Source: Angiostrongylus vasorum
Lineage: Eukaryota > Nematoda > Chromadorea > Rhabditida > Metastrongylidae
Length of the DNA: 64,000 bases
Direction of reading: 5' to 3'
Assembly: GCA_018806985.1 (NCBI GenBank)
Contig: JADANN010000464.1
Location: 281,501-345,500, forward strand
Part shown: positions 44,347-55,537 of the stretch, one piece after another
Layout: each line of letters starts with the position of its first letter
Numbering within the stretch: the first letter of the stretch is position 1
Notes under the pieces: model-generated
What the model was told of the DNA's origin: nothing
The model's input: only the letters and a program-made list of their open reading frames with translations
Database searches by the model: none
Position numbers and translations under genes: made by a program

Positions 44347-45159
44347 TTACGATACCATTTTGTTACATAGCCACTTTCTGAGAGCTTTATTTGGATGTTT
44401 AAGAATGGAAGCCAGTTTTCGGTTGGTTTTTTCTCGTGTAAATTTTACATACTCTGACTGTCGGTTTAACAATTCAAAACACTCATCCATCTGTTCTTGT
44501 TTGGAACAGACGATGAAGCAGTCGTCTGTGTATCGACAGTAGAGTAAGGGGTCGGTGATCGAGAATTGAAGATTCCACATTAGACATGAAACCGATAACA
44601 AGGCTTGGTGCTAAACGCTGTCCAATGGCCAACCCTCTAATTTGTGCAAGATATTTTCCAGACCACGTAAAGATTGAACAACTAAAACACTGCTTTGAGA
44701 GAGTCATTGGTTGCGCAATCGACCAGTCGTACATCTTTATTTTCTTCTCGTGCTCTACGAGCAGCTCGAGAATGGCTTGCATTGTAGAGTCATTCGACAC
44801 GTTGGGATAAAGTGAAGTAACATCGAATGACTCCATTACATGCATGCTGTTTGGTTGCGCGCACCGTAGGTGGTCTAGAAATATTTTTTATGTTAGGTAA
44901 ATGGGTTGGAATGAATTTTAGCAGCTGGGTCAGGACAAGGTTTATGAACCACGTTATTCTATCCGTTGGCCCGCCTATACAACTGATGGATGATAGGTCT
45001 AACTTTAAATGATGATGGGTTCGTTGATGTAATATCATCAGCTGAAGTAAGCTTATGTGTTTTGATAAGCAAGTAAAGGACAGGGCAAATTGGATGTTCG
45101 TTTTGAAGTCGAGAAACAACTGAAGGTTCTAAACCTGCTGCCTTTGCCTTGTTGCTCAT
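44347..45159 (-). pseudogene. PLE reverse transcriptase, frameshifted
   Basis: Read from 45159 downwards: YLLIKTHKLTSADDITSTNP, RPII with GPTDRITWFINLVLTQLL, then VMESFDVTSLYPNVSNDS (first catalytic Asp), GKYLAQIRGLAIGQRLAPS, LLYCRYTDDCFIVCSKQEQ (Y-x-D-D catalytic pair) and LASILKHPNKALRKW. At least three frameshifts lie between these blocks. Compared with the 19.4 kb copy the order is identical, and YTDD replaces YIDD. Confidence 0.8.
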
Positions 45160-45480
45160 TCTTGATTTAATCTTGGGTATTAATTTCTATATTCCTTTTC
45201 AAAGGATGTTCGATAGAGAGAAACATCATTAAAATGCTCCTCTTTTTTTTCTAATATACAACTAACTAGGAGTAACTATAAATTTTCCACCACTGTCACT
45301 TATACGAAGTCTAATAGGTTTTGAATTCGAGAGCTCTCTAACCTGGCGCGTACCACATTTTTTGTTGGTGTGTGAGGTTGGAGCTTATTTTTCTTTTTTG
45401 GTAGTGATTAAGTATGCGGAGAATTTTGTCCGAAAATAAACGAAATACAGGGGTCAATATCGCTATTTGGTAGCTCTTGT

Positions 45481-45951
45481 TTGAAGAAAGTTCGGGGAAA
45501 AGGTATTGGTGGTAGTTCCCCCCTTTGTACTACTTTACCTAACCTTTACAGCCCTAGCCCTGTGAAAGAAAAAAGTGGTCTTGAAAATTATGTAACGATT
45601 ATTGACATCCCACTCAATACCTTACGCCATCAGTTAGTTCGCAACCGTCTCTATGATCGTTTGTGCAGCTCAGAAAACTGTACGATCTGTCCTAACAGGA
45701 GAGACGGCGATTGCACGAGTTCAGGTATAATATACTTGACCTCATGTATCGTATGCGGTGAGGAATATATTGGGGAAACGGGTAGACCACTTTGTGTCCG
45801 CATAAAAGAACATCTAGATGGGAAAGTTAAAATTCGTGAAAAGACTCCACTAGGTACGCATAGGGCACAAAAACACAACGGCGATGATTTTGAAGTGAAT
45901 GTGCGGATCCTAGCCCAGGGAATCGAAAACATCAACCCGCAAAACCCTTGA
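45481..45951 (+). CDS. PLE GIY-YIG endonuclease, right arm, open frame
   Basis: An open frame of 156 codons. The Cys-rich linker is NCTICPNRRDGDCTSSG, followed by the catalytic module GIIYLTSCIVCGEEYIGETG with RPLCVRIKEHLDGK, and ending AQGIENINPQNP. Tyr pairs, the Arg of RPLCVRIKEH and the downstream acidic residues match GIY-YIG nucleases of PLEs. This arm is uninterrupted over the domain, unlike its mirror copy. The element's RT lies on the other strand, so the frame is not part of an autonomous ORF. A mobile-element remnant. Confidence 0.8.
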   Translation: MKKVRGKGIGGSSPLCTTLPNLYSPSPVKEKSGLENYVTIIDIPLNTLRHQLVRNRLYDRLCSSENCTICPNRRDGDCTSSGIIYLTSCIVCGEEYIGETGRPLCVRIKEHLDGKVKIREKTPLGTHRAQKHNGDDFEVNVRILAQGIENINPQNP

Positions 45952-46269
45952 GGCGTTTTGGATAAATTTCAAAAATTCAAAGATGAACTGGAAAGACGAA
46001 TGCCTCACTATCACACGTAACCTGGCGCCGTATTTCAAAATGATATTTCGACCCCAGGGTGTGTCTTGCTCGCGATCCCACGTGAAGAACGCGTGGGCCA
46101 GTCCCACTCGTAACATGACGGTGAGTAGCATTCCTGTTCAATATGGCGCAAAACTACATTTGATCGTAGCATCCTAGCCCACCATCTATTTAGAAGTTTG
46201 ATCATCATTCATACTTTAGCCTTTTTTTCTACCGAATGATTAAAGTATTCTAATATAAAAATACGACCA

Positions 46270-46305
46270 GGCTCTGAGGAAGGCGAAATCGCTGAAACGT
46301 CAGCC
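46270..46305 (+). ncRNA. Hammerhead-like ribozyme motif, right arm of the PLE pair
   Basis: The best motif in the window: GGCT (46270-46273), CTGAGGA (46274-46280), helix II AGGCG/CGCT, GAAACGTC (46294-46301) and AGCC (46302-46305). Helix I has four Watson-Crick pairs and every core base agrees with CUGANGA/GAAA/GUC. Self-cleavage after GTC is expected from the known family, likely as a dimer. Confidence 0.65.
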
Positions 46306-46593
46306 ATCGACCAACAACACCAACAACAACGACAACGACAACGAAGACCTATACTAACCTCGCATCAGCAAAAAGAAGATCAGTTTATAAGATCATATAA
46401 ATAAATATTTGAGAGTCATAATTTCAAATTGTCTACGAAATCGTTTAAACCTCGGAATATCACAAGATCTTTAGTGAGGAACGATGATATTCTCTATTTC
46501 TTAAAACTTGTAATTCGCTAAATCATAGCTCTGTTTTTCTTATGGTATTCGTTGCGTTAGTCTTCTAAAGGACTAAGGTAAAAATGAAAAAAG

Positions 46594-46868
46594 TATAAAG
46601 CTCTGGGCGTTGATCAATCGCTATGCTATGCACTATGCATTCGACTTCATTAAGCATCGTTTTGAGGTGATTGAATGCATATCTGGCCTTTGCAATGACT
46701 CGCGGTGGCCTACCGACAAATCGAGCCAATGCTGCTATCCTCCCAGACAAGTCTGGTACCAATTTTCCGACCCTGGAGGGATGGAAGGGTTGGTGGGCCA
46801 TGGGCGCGGGGATCAATTCCACGTGTGTGTTGCAGGACGCCTCCGACCACTGCGCCACATGCGCCAGG
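46594..46868 (-). repeat. SINE-A copy
   Basis: Plus-strand view: AAGTATAAAGCTCTGG tail side, TGACTCGCGGTGGCCTACCG body, GACCACTGCGCCACATGCGC head. It lies about 190 bp outside the PLE pair. Confidence 0.8.
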
Positions 46869-47134
46869 TTTAATCTACAACTTATATTTCGTGAATCTTG
46901 TAATCGGATTACAATTACGTTTTTTTCTTCTTCTCTTCCTTTTCTATAGTTATAAATGTAGTCATTATGCTGTGATTTTCTTTGCTTAGAAAATATTTTA
47001 AAATTCAGCGGCGATACGATTTTGAAAGTATCGGAGTATTTATTTTCTGCTACATCATAGGATCATAAACAACGTTATCTTGCAGGGAAACAACTTGCTG
47101 ATTTTATTTCGTAGCATTCTTATTTGCGTTGTAG

Positions 47135-47345
47135 GACCAACTCTGATTGGCCGGTCTTATTTTCTTTACTTCGATCTGGATTTCAATTCGATTTCTTCAT
47201 TAAAGTTCCGAACTTTCTGCAAAATTTCCCGGATTTTCTACAGTTGCTACCGTCTCTTTTCATTTATTGTCTCATCGTTGATGCCAACCATACAGTGCGG
47301 GCTGAATATGAAAATATTTTAGTCGATAGTGATCATTTTAAGTGA
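47135..47345 (+). CDS. Candidate terminal exon, unassigned
   Basis: After an acceptor GTTGTAG a 69-codon frame runs to TGA. It is protein-like: NFLQNFPDFLQLLPSLFIYC then LIVDANHTVRAEYENILVD. No family was recognised and a second frame is also open over part of it. It could be the 3' end of a gene whose other exons were not found. Confidence 0.25.
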
Positions 47346-47824
47346 TTTATTATGGACATTTGGCCCTTACTGCCTTTATTAGTACTAATGTTCATGCTTT
47401 CCGTATAGCTTACTGTCTCAGTGTTGTTGGGTGTCAAACTACGATTTACTGCCTGGAACCAATCCCCTATAGATTTCCTAAGCTGGGAAAGTGATTTGAC
47501 ATCTCATTCCTGGAACTTAAATTGGAGTAAACCTATGTCACGGAAGAGCCCGTCAAGAAACCCATGGTTAGATTCCCTCCTGGAACAGTAACAAAAAAGT
47601 AATGTATCAAAATGATGCTGTTCATGTCATATGAGTAAACTCAGCCCACCGAGCAGCCGTGGTGAGCGACTTAGACGAATGGAGCTCACTGGTGTCTGCT
47701 TGAGTCGCTTCGCTGATTAGCAGGGATGTAGTTGATACAGGTAAATATTCTTGTATAGAAGTATTCCACGTAAAACAGCAACACTTTTGATGTACCGAAC
47801 ATTTACCAGGAGCGCTTTTGCGAT

Positions 47825-48325
47825 TTCTATCTTTATGTTGTTTTAAATATTCCGATTATAACTGCAGTGATGCTGAGATATTGGCAGAATTCCTGACAAC
47901 AGCTGTCTGTGACAGGGATTTAATACGCTACTACCCTTTCCGGCGACTAATGCGTTCAACGTCACACAATGCGCGTATTTCGTTTCGCTTTTCTCTCAGC
48001 CGTGTTCCTATAGGTGCTATCAGCAATCACCTGTCAGCAGGGAATGTCGATTTATGCTTCCCAGATCAATCACGGTGACGGGTGATTGCTGAAAGCACTA
48101 ATAGAAACAGGGCTAAGAGAAAGGCGAAACTAACCTATTACAGGTGTATGTTGTCCAGGTGTATGCATGGTGTGGTGGTGAACAAGTTGTCCCTTGGAAG
48201 GAGTAATAGCGTGTTCGATCGCCACCGCAGACACCTGCGGTCCGGAGTTTTGCAAATATCTCAGCATCATTGTGGTTATATCTTACATTATACCCTGCTG
48301 AAAAAAAGAAAAGGCGGTAAATAAA
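47825..48325. repeat. SINE-B foldback (two inverted copies)
   Basis: The left arm (GATGCTGAGATATTGGCAGA, then GCGACTAATGCG) and right arm (GGTGTGGTGGTGAACAAG, GTGTTCGATCGCC, GGTCCGGAGTTTTGCAAATA) are inverted about a centre near 48060, where ATCACC and GGTGAT face each other. The tRNA-like head and B box are in the right arm. Confidence 0.65.
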
Positions 48326-48774
48326 AAGTGTCTACATTTTCGATTATAGGTTTCTACGTTGATAATAGCAAGATCGTTTCCCATATTCTCACTTCAGTGA
48401 CGAAGAAATCCCTATGAAAACTAGTTCATCAAGTCTATGTTGGTGACAGCTAAGTCCTCCAGTTAATTAAATGTCCATCTCACCATCGTAATCGTATGAT
48501 CGGAATGTTTTATTCTTTCTGATTCAAAGTCCGTGTCAATTCTATCACATGGTGATTAAGTGACACTCGGATAGACACCAGTAAAGTGTACGTTCGTCCC
48601 TGTTGAACATCATAGCTGCTTATACGGCCCAGTTTCCGTAGAGAACACAAAGGGCTTAAGTATGCGCACCGCTCGCTAGCATCTCTCGCAGAGTTTTGAG
48701 CCTAGTTTATTCAGTGATCGTGAAGAACGCGATAGTTTTTGTACCAGACCATTTATTTTTACTATTCCTCATGA

Positions 48775-51700
48775 CCACGGATCTCCCTCATATGAGGGAT
48801 CTCGAGCCGGTTAGTCGCGAAGGTAAGTGGCGCGTCCCCAAATGGCGGATAGGAGGTTAATCGCGGACCAAAAGCGACTTTTGCTTCCCTGAGACGCAGC
48901 TGGACCCAGGGGGATTGACCCCTGTTTCTGCTGCGCCGATTTGGCACATATTTTTCTGCATTTACGGGGCGTATTGATGCACGCGTGTGTGGGTGCGTTG
49001 TAGTTTATGCGGATTGTATTCTACGAGTCAATTAGGCCAAAACCCTGCAACCAAGTGAAGGGGGAAGTATATGGGAGGCGGTTAGAGTCACCTTCAACAA
49101 ATAAGCTCCATGTCCACTCTGGGAGAGCCTGGCAAGCTACCCGTGAGTACACCCAGCCCCCACGTTCACAGCCCAGCAAGCTATACGTGGGTATCTAAAT
49201 GCTAAACACAGTAAAAAAAAACGGGCCTCATTCCCCCTGACCCCGAAGGAGCCTCCAGTTTCGCAGCGTTGGGTAGGATGAGCACGGAGAGGCTGCTAAA
49301 ATATCAGGGCCGATGGAAGCTCCGTGGATTACAAAGAACTATGGTGATGATCTGTACCTACAATTCACGTACACTTGCATCCAAGTCCTCGATAGAAGAC
49401 TTGCTCATGAAAGCAAGAAGAATAAGGTACGACGTCATCGCGCTGGCCGAGACTAGACGACGCTACCCATTCAACGCCGTATATGACACCGGAGAAGAAG
49501 TGTTCCTCGGAACATGCGACAGTAGACGAGTCGGCGGCGTCGGCATTCAGGTCAGCACGAGTTTGTCCATGAACATCGATTCATTCGAACAACTTACAAC
49601 CCGAATCGGACGTTTACGATTAAAAAGATGTGGATCAATACTGGCTTTGACAATCTTCGTCGTTTACGCGCCGACGTCAAACTGTGACGAGAAGAAGTCG
49701 AAGCGTTTTATATGGACTTGGAGAAGTTCTACAGAGAAGACCATACATTCTTCAAGGTCATCACTGGAGATTTCAACGCCAAGATTGAACCAAGAAGAAT
49801 GTCTGAAGAACGTCATATTGGGATCGACGGATTAGAATGGAGCGAATAAGGTGAGCGGTTACCTGAGTTTGTCATGGCGACCAAGACCACCAATGGTAAC
49901 GCGCAATTCCAGAAACCCCACCCTCAACGCTGGACGTGGGAGTCTCCCACTGGAAAGCATCGTAGCGAAATAAACCACATCATAGTAAACAGAAGATTTT
50001 GCCAAGCTGGTGCACTGTTGTCCCAAAATCTTACACGGGATCAGACCACCGTCTCCTTCGTGCAGGATTCTATTTCTCGCGAAAAGGAGAAAAAGCCGCT
50101 AAATTCAAAAACATAGTCCCAGAACCACCGTAAACTGGGACTTATTCAATTTCATTAGTCGGCTGTTGGAAACATGCCGTTGTCGATAACATCGACGAGG
50201 AATACGGTCGGCTCATTCAACATCTTCACATTAGCGCTATGAAAGCAGAGAGTTCCAAAGTCACCAAGAGACGTCTCTCTCTAGAAACACTCAAGCTGAT
50301 ACGCCAGCGTGGAATCGCACGAGCTGCAGGCAACCGCGAACTAACGTCCGAACTTGCAAAACAATGCAGACAGGCGATAAAAAGATCTTAAAGAGAGAAG
50401 AGCAGCAGTAATGGTCGAAGCTGCAGAGGCTGGGAAAAAGCATTCGCAAAGCCCACCGAAGCTTCGCCAATTACAAGACCAAAGATGATTGCGCTCCGAC
50501 GCCCAGACGGGAACAGTTACAGCGTCCAGAAAGGCAGTGGAGAAAACCATTCACGAATACTACTCAGATCTCTTCTATACCCACGTCCACCTTCCGTCAT
50601 ACGAAATAAAGGAGGATGGATATGTTGTACCACCGGTTCTCCCTTCCGAAATCCGACTTGCTATTTCGTCGGTGAAAAATCGAACGAGCACCAGGTCCGG
50701 AGAGGATAAGATCAGAACACCTGAAGAACCTTCCGCCAGTCCTCGTAAACACACTGGCTCGGCTTTTCACACGTTACCTGTCTGAATGCAAGATTCCCCT
50801 ACTCAGTGGAAGACCAGCAGGACCGCGTTATTGTTTAAGAATGGTGACCTACACGATATCGGCAACTATCGCCCAATCTGCTTGCTGTCTGTCGACTGCA
50901 AACTTTTCACTCGAGTCATCCTAAACAGGATTGACAGAACACTGGACGAAGGACAGCCATGTGAGCAAGCAGGGTTTCGAAAAGGATTTGGCACGATGGA
51001 CCACATCCACACGATAACAAGGCTCATTGAAGTATCGCGAAAGTACAAAAGACCGCTCTGTTTCACTTTCATCGATTTACAGAAGGCCTTTGATTCAATT
51101 GAGATAGAAGCAGTCATGGAAGCCCTTGATAGTCAAGGAGTCCCTACTCAGTACATAAAGATTTCTTTCGTGAGCTGCACAAAAATTTCACAACAAATAC
51201 ATCACCATCCATTCTACAACGATGTTAACAACGACGTCAAAAAGAGGAGTTGGGCAAGGCGATACCATCTCGCCAAAATTATTCACCGCCACACTCCAGA
51301 ACGTCATGCGAACATTGGGAATGGGATAATATGAGGGTGAAAATCGATGGTCGGCAGTTACGCCATCTTCGCTTTGCTGATGACATCGTCTTTATAACAC
51401 CAAACATTAGCCAAGCGGAACGTATGCTTGCCGACTTTGATAAAGCCTGTGGAAAGATTGGTCTTCGACTAAATCTCACAAAAACGATGTTCATGAAGAA
51501 CGGATTGGTTTCGTATGCCCCATTCACGCTCAACGGAACGAATATCTCCGAATGCTCCAGTTATGTCTACCTAGGTCGGGAAATCAATATGATGAACGAC
51601 TTAGCTCCAGAGCTGAGCAGAAGGAAACGAGCGGTTTGGGGAGCTTTCAAGAGCATCGAATATGTAGTGAAGAGAACAAACGAACGCCCGACTCCGTGCC

Positions 51701-52215
51701 CACCTTTTCGACTCAACGGTACTTTCCTGCCCTAACATATGCGTCAGAAACCTGGTCGCTGCGTAAGCAGGATGAAAGGTCACTCAGCGTTGTTGAACGC
51801 GCAGTCGAAAGGGACGATGCTAGGGAGTATCCCTTCTCACATAATTAAGGGAAGGGATCCGAAGCTTCGAGCTTGCGTCAACGATCAAAAATCAAAGACG
51901 CCGTTCTGTACGCCAAACAGTCGAAGATAAGGTGGGCCGGACACGTAATGCGTATGAATGACAACCGATGGACAAGGGCCGTTAGTGACTGGATTCCTCG
52001 GGACGTTAAACGTACTGCAGGAAAGACCTCTGACCCGATGGTCAGAGTTCTTCACGAAAGAGCCAAGAAGAAAGTTATGATGCTCGACGAGTCCCTAGAG
52101 CGAGCAGAACCCACTGGGCTACTCTTGCACGCGACAGGGAAAAATAGAAAGATTTACTGGCGCCCGCTCAGAGTCACTCGACGATCATCGGGACTACAGG
52201 TGATACAGGTGGTTC
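48775..52215 (+). mobile_element. RTE-type non-LTR retrotransposon, copy 1
   Basis: A leader of about 490 bp begins CCACGGATCTC with the palindrome CCCTCATATGAGGG (48785-48798). Then come endonuclease, reverse transcriptase and C-terminal domain in several frames. The 3' end is near GGGACTACAGGTGATACAGG. Nearly identical leader and endonuclease occur in copy 2 at 55.5 kb. The region between 48330 and 48774 shows no gene. Confidence 0.9.
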
Positions 52216-52220
52216 CCTAA
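49269..52220 (+). pseudogene. RTE polyprotein, copy 1 (frameshifted)
   Basis: 49269-49835: endonuclease N-terminus with [26 protein letters not shown] (catalytic Glu) and [11 protein letters not shown], then a frameshift near 49690. 49874-50116: C-terminal endonuclease, with EINHIIVNRRF where copy 2 has EIDHIIV, so the catalytic Asp is Asn. 50786-51334: RT with NYRPICLLSVDCKLFTRVI, EQAGFRKGFGTMDHIHT and FTFIDLQKAFDSIE (catalytic Asp). A frameshift near 51160 removes the next block. 51250-51735: LRHLRFADDIVFITP (catalytic ADD) and LNLTKTMFM. 51873-52220: C-terminal KIRWAGHVMRMNDNRW and DWIPRDVKRTAGK. An intact RTE ORF is about 1000 residues; this copy has lost the reading frame at least four times and cannot move by itself. 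Confidence 0.85.
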
Positions 52221-52802
52221 TCATAAGCTAACCACATGTAGCTGTCGTGCCCTGAGTCGTTTTTATGTCGTGGGCTTTCGGTTTCAAATATCATTTTCAG
52301 TTTGGGTGACCTTGTTGGAGGAATTTAATCCTTACTACACCTCGCAATTCCATGCCCAAAAACATCGACCACCGGCCACTTTGAGGCTGTAAACCATGGG
52401 GAACACTACCGTTAGCAGTAGTAGCAGTAGTTGCATTTCTTGTTGAAGACCAGCCAGCCCGAGAAGCAATATTTTTATCTTCTTAGGTTGAAATTTTTAA
52501 GACTAACTAAGTACGCACGTAGTCGATTTGCCAAATTTCACAACGCCCACAGTAGTCGATTAGATGTATTTTTACGTAGTCGGGTATTTATTCTTACAAG
52601 CTTACCAGCTTTTTGGAAATCGACCGATATCTCTTTTTTAATTCTATATCAGTATATGTCTACAGCTGTTTTTTTAATAAAACAAACATTGTATCATAAC
52701 CAATGTCGATTTCTATCACATTCTTATACTGGTTGGAGCGCCGAATATTTTCCTCTCGTCTTTTTTTTCGTGTACCCTACATCGATTGTTGACGTTATTT
52801 AG

Positions 52803-54821
52803 CAGGCGTCGATCCGCGTCGTTCGACAAGTTGTCGGTTTTGATGAACGTCACCGAAGTTGAAGTGCATCGTCGTCCTCAGTTCGTTGATGACGACGAGG
52901 AACATCCTGACGGTGACTCACCTCCGATTGAAATTGGTGTCGGACAACTGAATACCTCTGGTAACATTAATTAATAGGCAATTCTTCTTCATGAATGTTG
53001 TTGAATGTTGATCGAGTAGGTACTGTCTAGATTCCTTGGAAAGCTCTACTAGAGCGTTCTTCGCTTTTTCGTAGCATTATGATCGATTTCGTTCTTTCGT
53101 TTTGTTCTTTTTTTATATTACTTATCCCATCTTCACATCTATTGTGCGGATACCAGCACTTCTTGCATTCCATTCGCTTCCTCACATCCACCGTCCACGA
53201 AGGTCTTCGAGCCTTTGGGTATGGATTTTGCTGCTGATTAAGCAGTTGATGAATGTTACTGAGTGCTGGTTGGGAGAGTTTTCCTCAAATCCCGAGATAA
53301 CCTTGTTGGGGGCGTTTCTACATCTTCATCACAGGCAGAAGTAAGCTTTTGTGAATTACAGGGAGCGGGATGATCTGATAGAAACTAGTACCAATCTGTT
53401 GACACCGGAAGCGAAGTATTGATTAGCTCAAAACGCCGAATCGAACTAGTGACCATCTAATGTACTGAACCTGTTGGCACTATTCCAGTGCACCCCTAAC
53501 CACTGCACGTATCCAGTAAATAGTGGAATATTTCGTTCTTACATTAAAAAATTTAACAATTTATTCGATTTGTATCAGTTAGAAGGTTCAATGTTACACG
53601 TTCTGATTAACTACGTGGAAAATTCGATGACTCCATTCTAGGTACGAATGCGAATCCGCTTGCTCCGAACATAACAATGCCTCATTCGTCATGTGGAGAT
53701 GTCGAAGGTAGTTGTTGTTGTTAGGAAATAATGGTCGCATAACTCCCTCTAGTGGCAGAACTTTGGAGAAGATTATCATTCATAGTTATTTTATTTTTGA
53801 ACAAAATGCTAACTATAACCTTGACCATTGCAGAATTTAGTGAAGAATTTTTCTTAGAGTATCATCTTTTATGCTGGTTGTTTTTTAGAAAGAAAACAGT
53901 AATGGCTTTATGAAGGGAAAAAAATTTCTATAGGAAAAGCGCTGTAGGATTAATTGATGGGACGTACATAAAAGTTTGAACGCCAGTTCTTTAATAAGGG
54001 CCATGTGAATATATGGCTTCCAGCATCTTTTCCACTTGCTCCTGTGTTACTTTGACAAGTTTTTTTTCCCCCGTGGGGTCCTGTGAAGGATATGTTAAGG
54101 TGTTGCCAGAGGTGAACATTGCCAACGGCCAGCCTTTGTGAGTCGAAGGGAAGTTTGCTACCTTGGTATTCGGTTTCCGCTTGGGCGGATTCCATTTCTG
54201 ACGGTCGTTTACTCCCCATACCGACGTTAAGACTTCTGCTTCGATTTCTTGCTCAGCTTAGATGCCCTGGTTGGGTGTTGGATTTACATCGCACCAAACG
54301 AAGACTCACGGTAGGGGACCACACTTAGACACACGATAGGGGGCTTCCTGTAGTTAGGATAACTTAGTAAATCATTGGGGATTAGCAAAATAACTGCCTA
54401 TTTCTGACAAGTAAGGAAGATTGAATGAGTATATGATAAAGCTTCCAACGTGGATCGATCTCTTAGGGATAGAGCACGGATCTGACTCCATTCATAGCAA
54501 CGTGAAGGGGTTATTTGGTTTTATTGCTGACTTCCGGAAGCTTGCTAATGAATATGATCAGTGTTTTTGTCCCCCCCAATAAAGTCTGACCGCAATTTTC
54601 TGACTCCGGAAGGATGGAGGGCTTGGTTAGCACGGAGTGTTTAATTGAACTAATGACCACATGCACAAGCTGTACACTGCTGTGTACGCTCGGCTGTGGT
54701 AATATGCTTATTAATTAAGGTGGAGGTCATGTCACTCAGCTTCCCGTCGATAATGAACGAAGATCAGAACATCGATCCTTGGCATCTGCAAGGGATCACT
54801 GCGCAATCGAAATTGAACCCG
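52803..54821 (+). CDS. Unidentified gene, two phase-compatible exons
   Basis: Exon 52803-52960 (acceptor TTATTTAG, donor GTAACA) encodes RRRSASFDKLSVLMN, VTEVEVHRRPQFVDDDEEH and PPIEIGVGQLNTSG. Exon 54720-54821 (or starting at 54726; both acceptors keep phase) encodes HVTQLPVDNERRSEHRSLAS and ARDHCAIEIEPG, with donor GTGCGT. Phase at the junction fits, and both have higher GC and more charged residues than the surroundings, which is why they are called coding. No family was recognised. Upstream and downstream exons would have to lie beyond RTE copies 1 and 2, which would then be intronic insertions. Confidence 0.5.
52975..53340 (+). repeat. R2 repeat, two adjacent pieces
   Basis: First piece 52975-53065 (TGTTGAATGTTGATCGAG, CTAGAGCGTTC); second 53100-53340 (CACTTCTTGCATTCCATTCG, ACGAAGGTCTTCGAGCC, GAGTGCTGGTTGGGAG). 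Both lie in the intron between the two unidentified exons. Confidence 0.6.
53370..53510 (-). repeat. SINE-A fragment
   Basis: Decayed head CCCCTAACCACTGCAC (plus-strand view) and body ACTAGTACCAATCTGTTGAC. Confidence 0.4.
54440..54690 (-). repeat. SINE-A copy, degenerate
   Basis: Tail TATGATAAAGC, body CCCAATAAAGTCTGACCGC and CGGAAGGATGGAGGGC; the head is eroded. Confidence 0.5.
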
Positions 54822-55129
54822 GTGCGTTTTGTTTTTCTTTCTGTATTTTCCTTTTCCTTCTTTTTTTTGTTTTTTTAAGTTTTTCTACGACTTGTTTCCA
54901 ACATCTGCGGTTGGTCGTGGACATAGGGTTATTTTATTGCAATTATAATTGTTTAGGATTTATTTTTCTCTTAATTAAACTAATGGTGGACTATAATCAT
55001 ATTGTCTTGACTTTCCTAGTCTTTAGGAATTTTCGATTGATTTTTTCACGGATAATTCATTAGCAAATTGATGATCATGCTGTTTAAAGTCTCGAAACAC
55101 TTCTGTATTATATCGTGCAGCATATATGT

Positions 55130-55412
55130 AAAGATAAAGGTAAAGGTAAAGCTGTCGGTGTTCATCCATCTTTTAGAAATGCACCATGCATTCGACTTCA
55201 TTAAGCATCATTTGGAAATGATTGTATGCATATCTGTCCTTTACAATGATTCTCGGTGGCCTAAGGACGTATCGAGTCAGCGCTACAATCCTCCCAGACA
55301 GGTCTGGTACCAACTCCTAGATTCCGTAGGTATGGAGGGCTTGGTGACCCTAGGGAGTGGGGATCGATCTCATGTGTATTGCAGGGCGCCTCTGACCACT
55401 GAGCTACACACG
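55130..55412 (-). repeat. SINE-A copy
   Basis: Tail AAGGTAAAGGTAAAGC, body CCTCCCAGACAGGTCTGGTA, head GACCACTGAGCTACACAC. It directly precedes the (TA)n tract. Confidence 0.75.
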
Positions 55413-55429
55413 ACCCATGTTTCGCAGCA

Positions 55430-55537
<108 letters not shown>

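Larger units (their letters stand above)
43207..46408. mobile_element. Penelope-like element pair in inverted (back-to-back) arrangement
   Basis: The outer arms are inverted repeats: 43207 to about 44045 is the reverse complement of about 45560 to 46408. Each arm holds the outer end GCTGATGCGAGGTTGG, a (GTT)n tract, a hammerhead-like motif, 3' DNA and a GIY-YIG domain. The unique centre (about 44046-45559) carries a minus-strand reverse transcriptase. So one longer minus copy and one 5'-truncated plus copy diverge from a common centre, both 3' ends outward. GAGAGTCAT occurs just outside each end (about 43151 and 46411) and may be a target duplication. Confidence 0.85.

Noticed and set aside
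52431..52802. 123-codon frame upstream of the unidentified exon
   Set aside because: AT-rich, low-complexity composition, and it ends at the splice acceptor of the better-supported exon.
53990..54375. Sixth R1 copy
   Set aside because: Only the block around CTCAGCTTAGATGCCCTGG and ACATCGCACC resembles R1; too weak to call.
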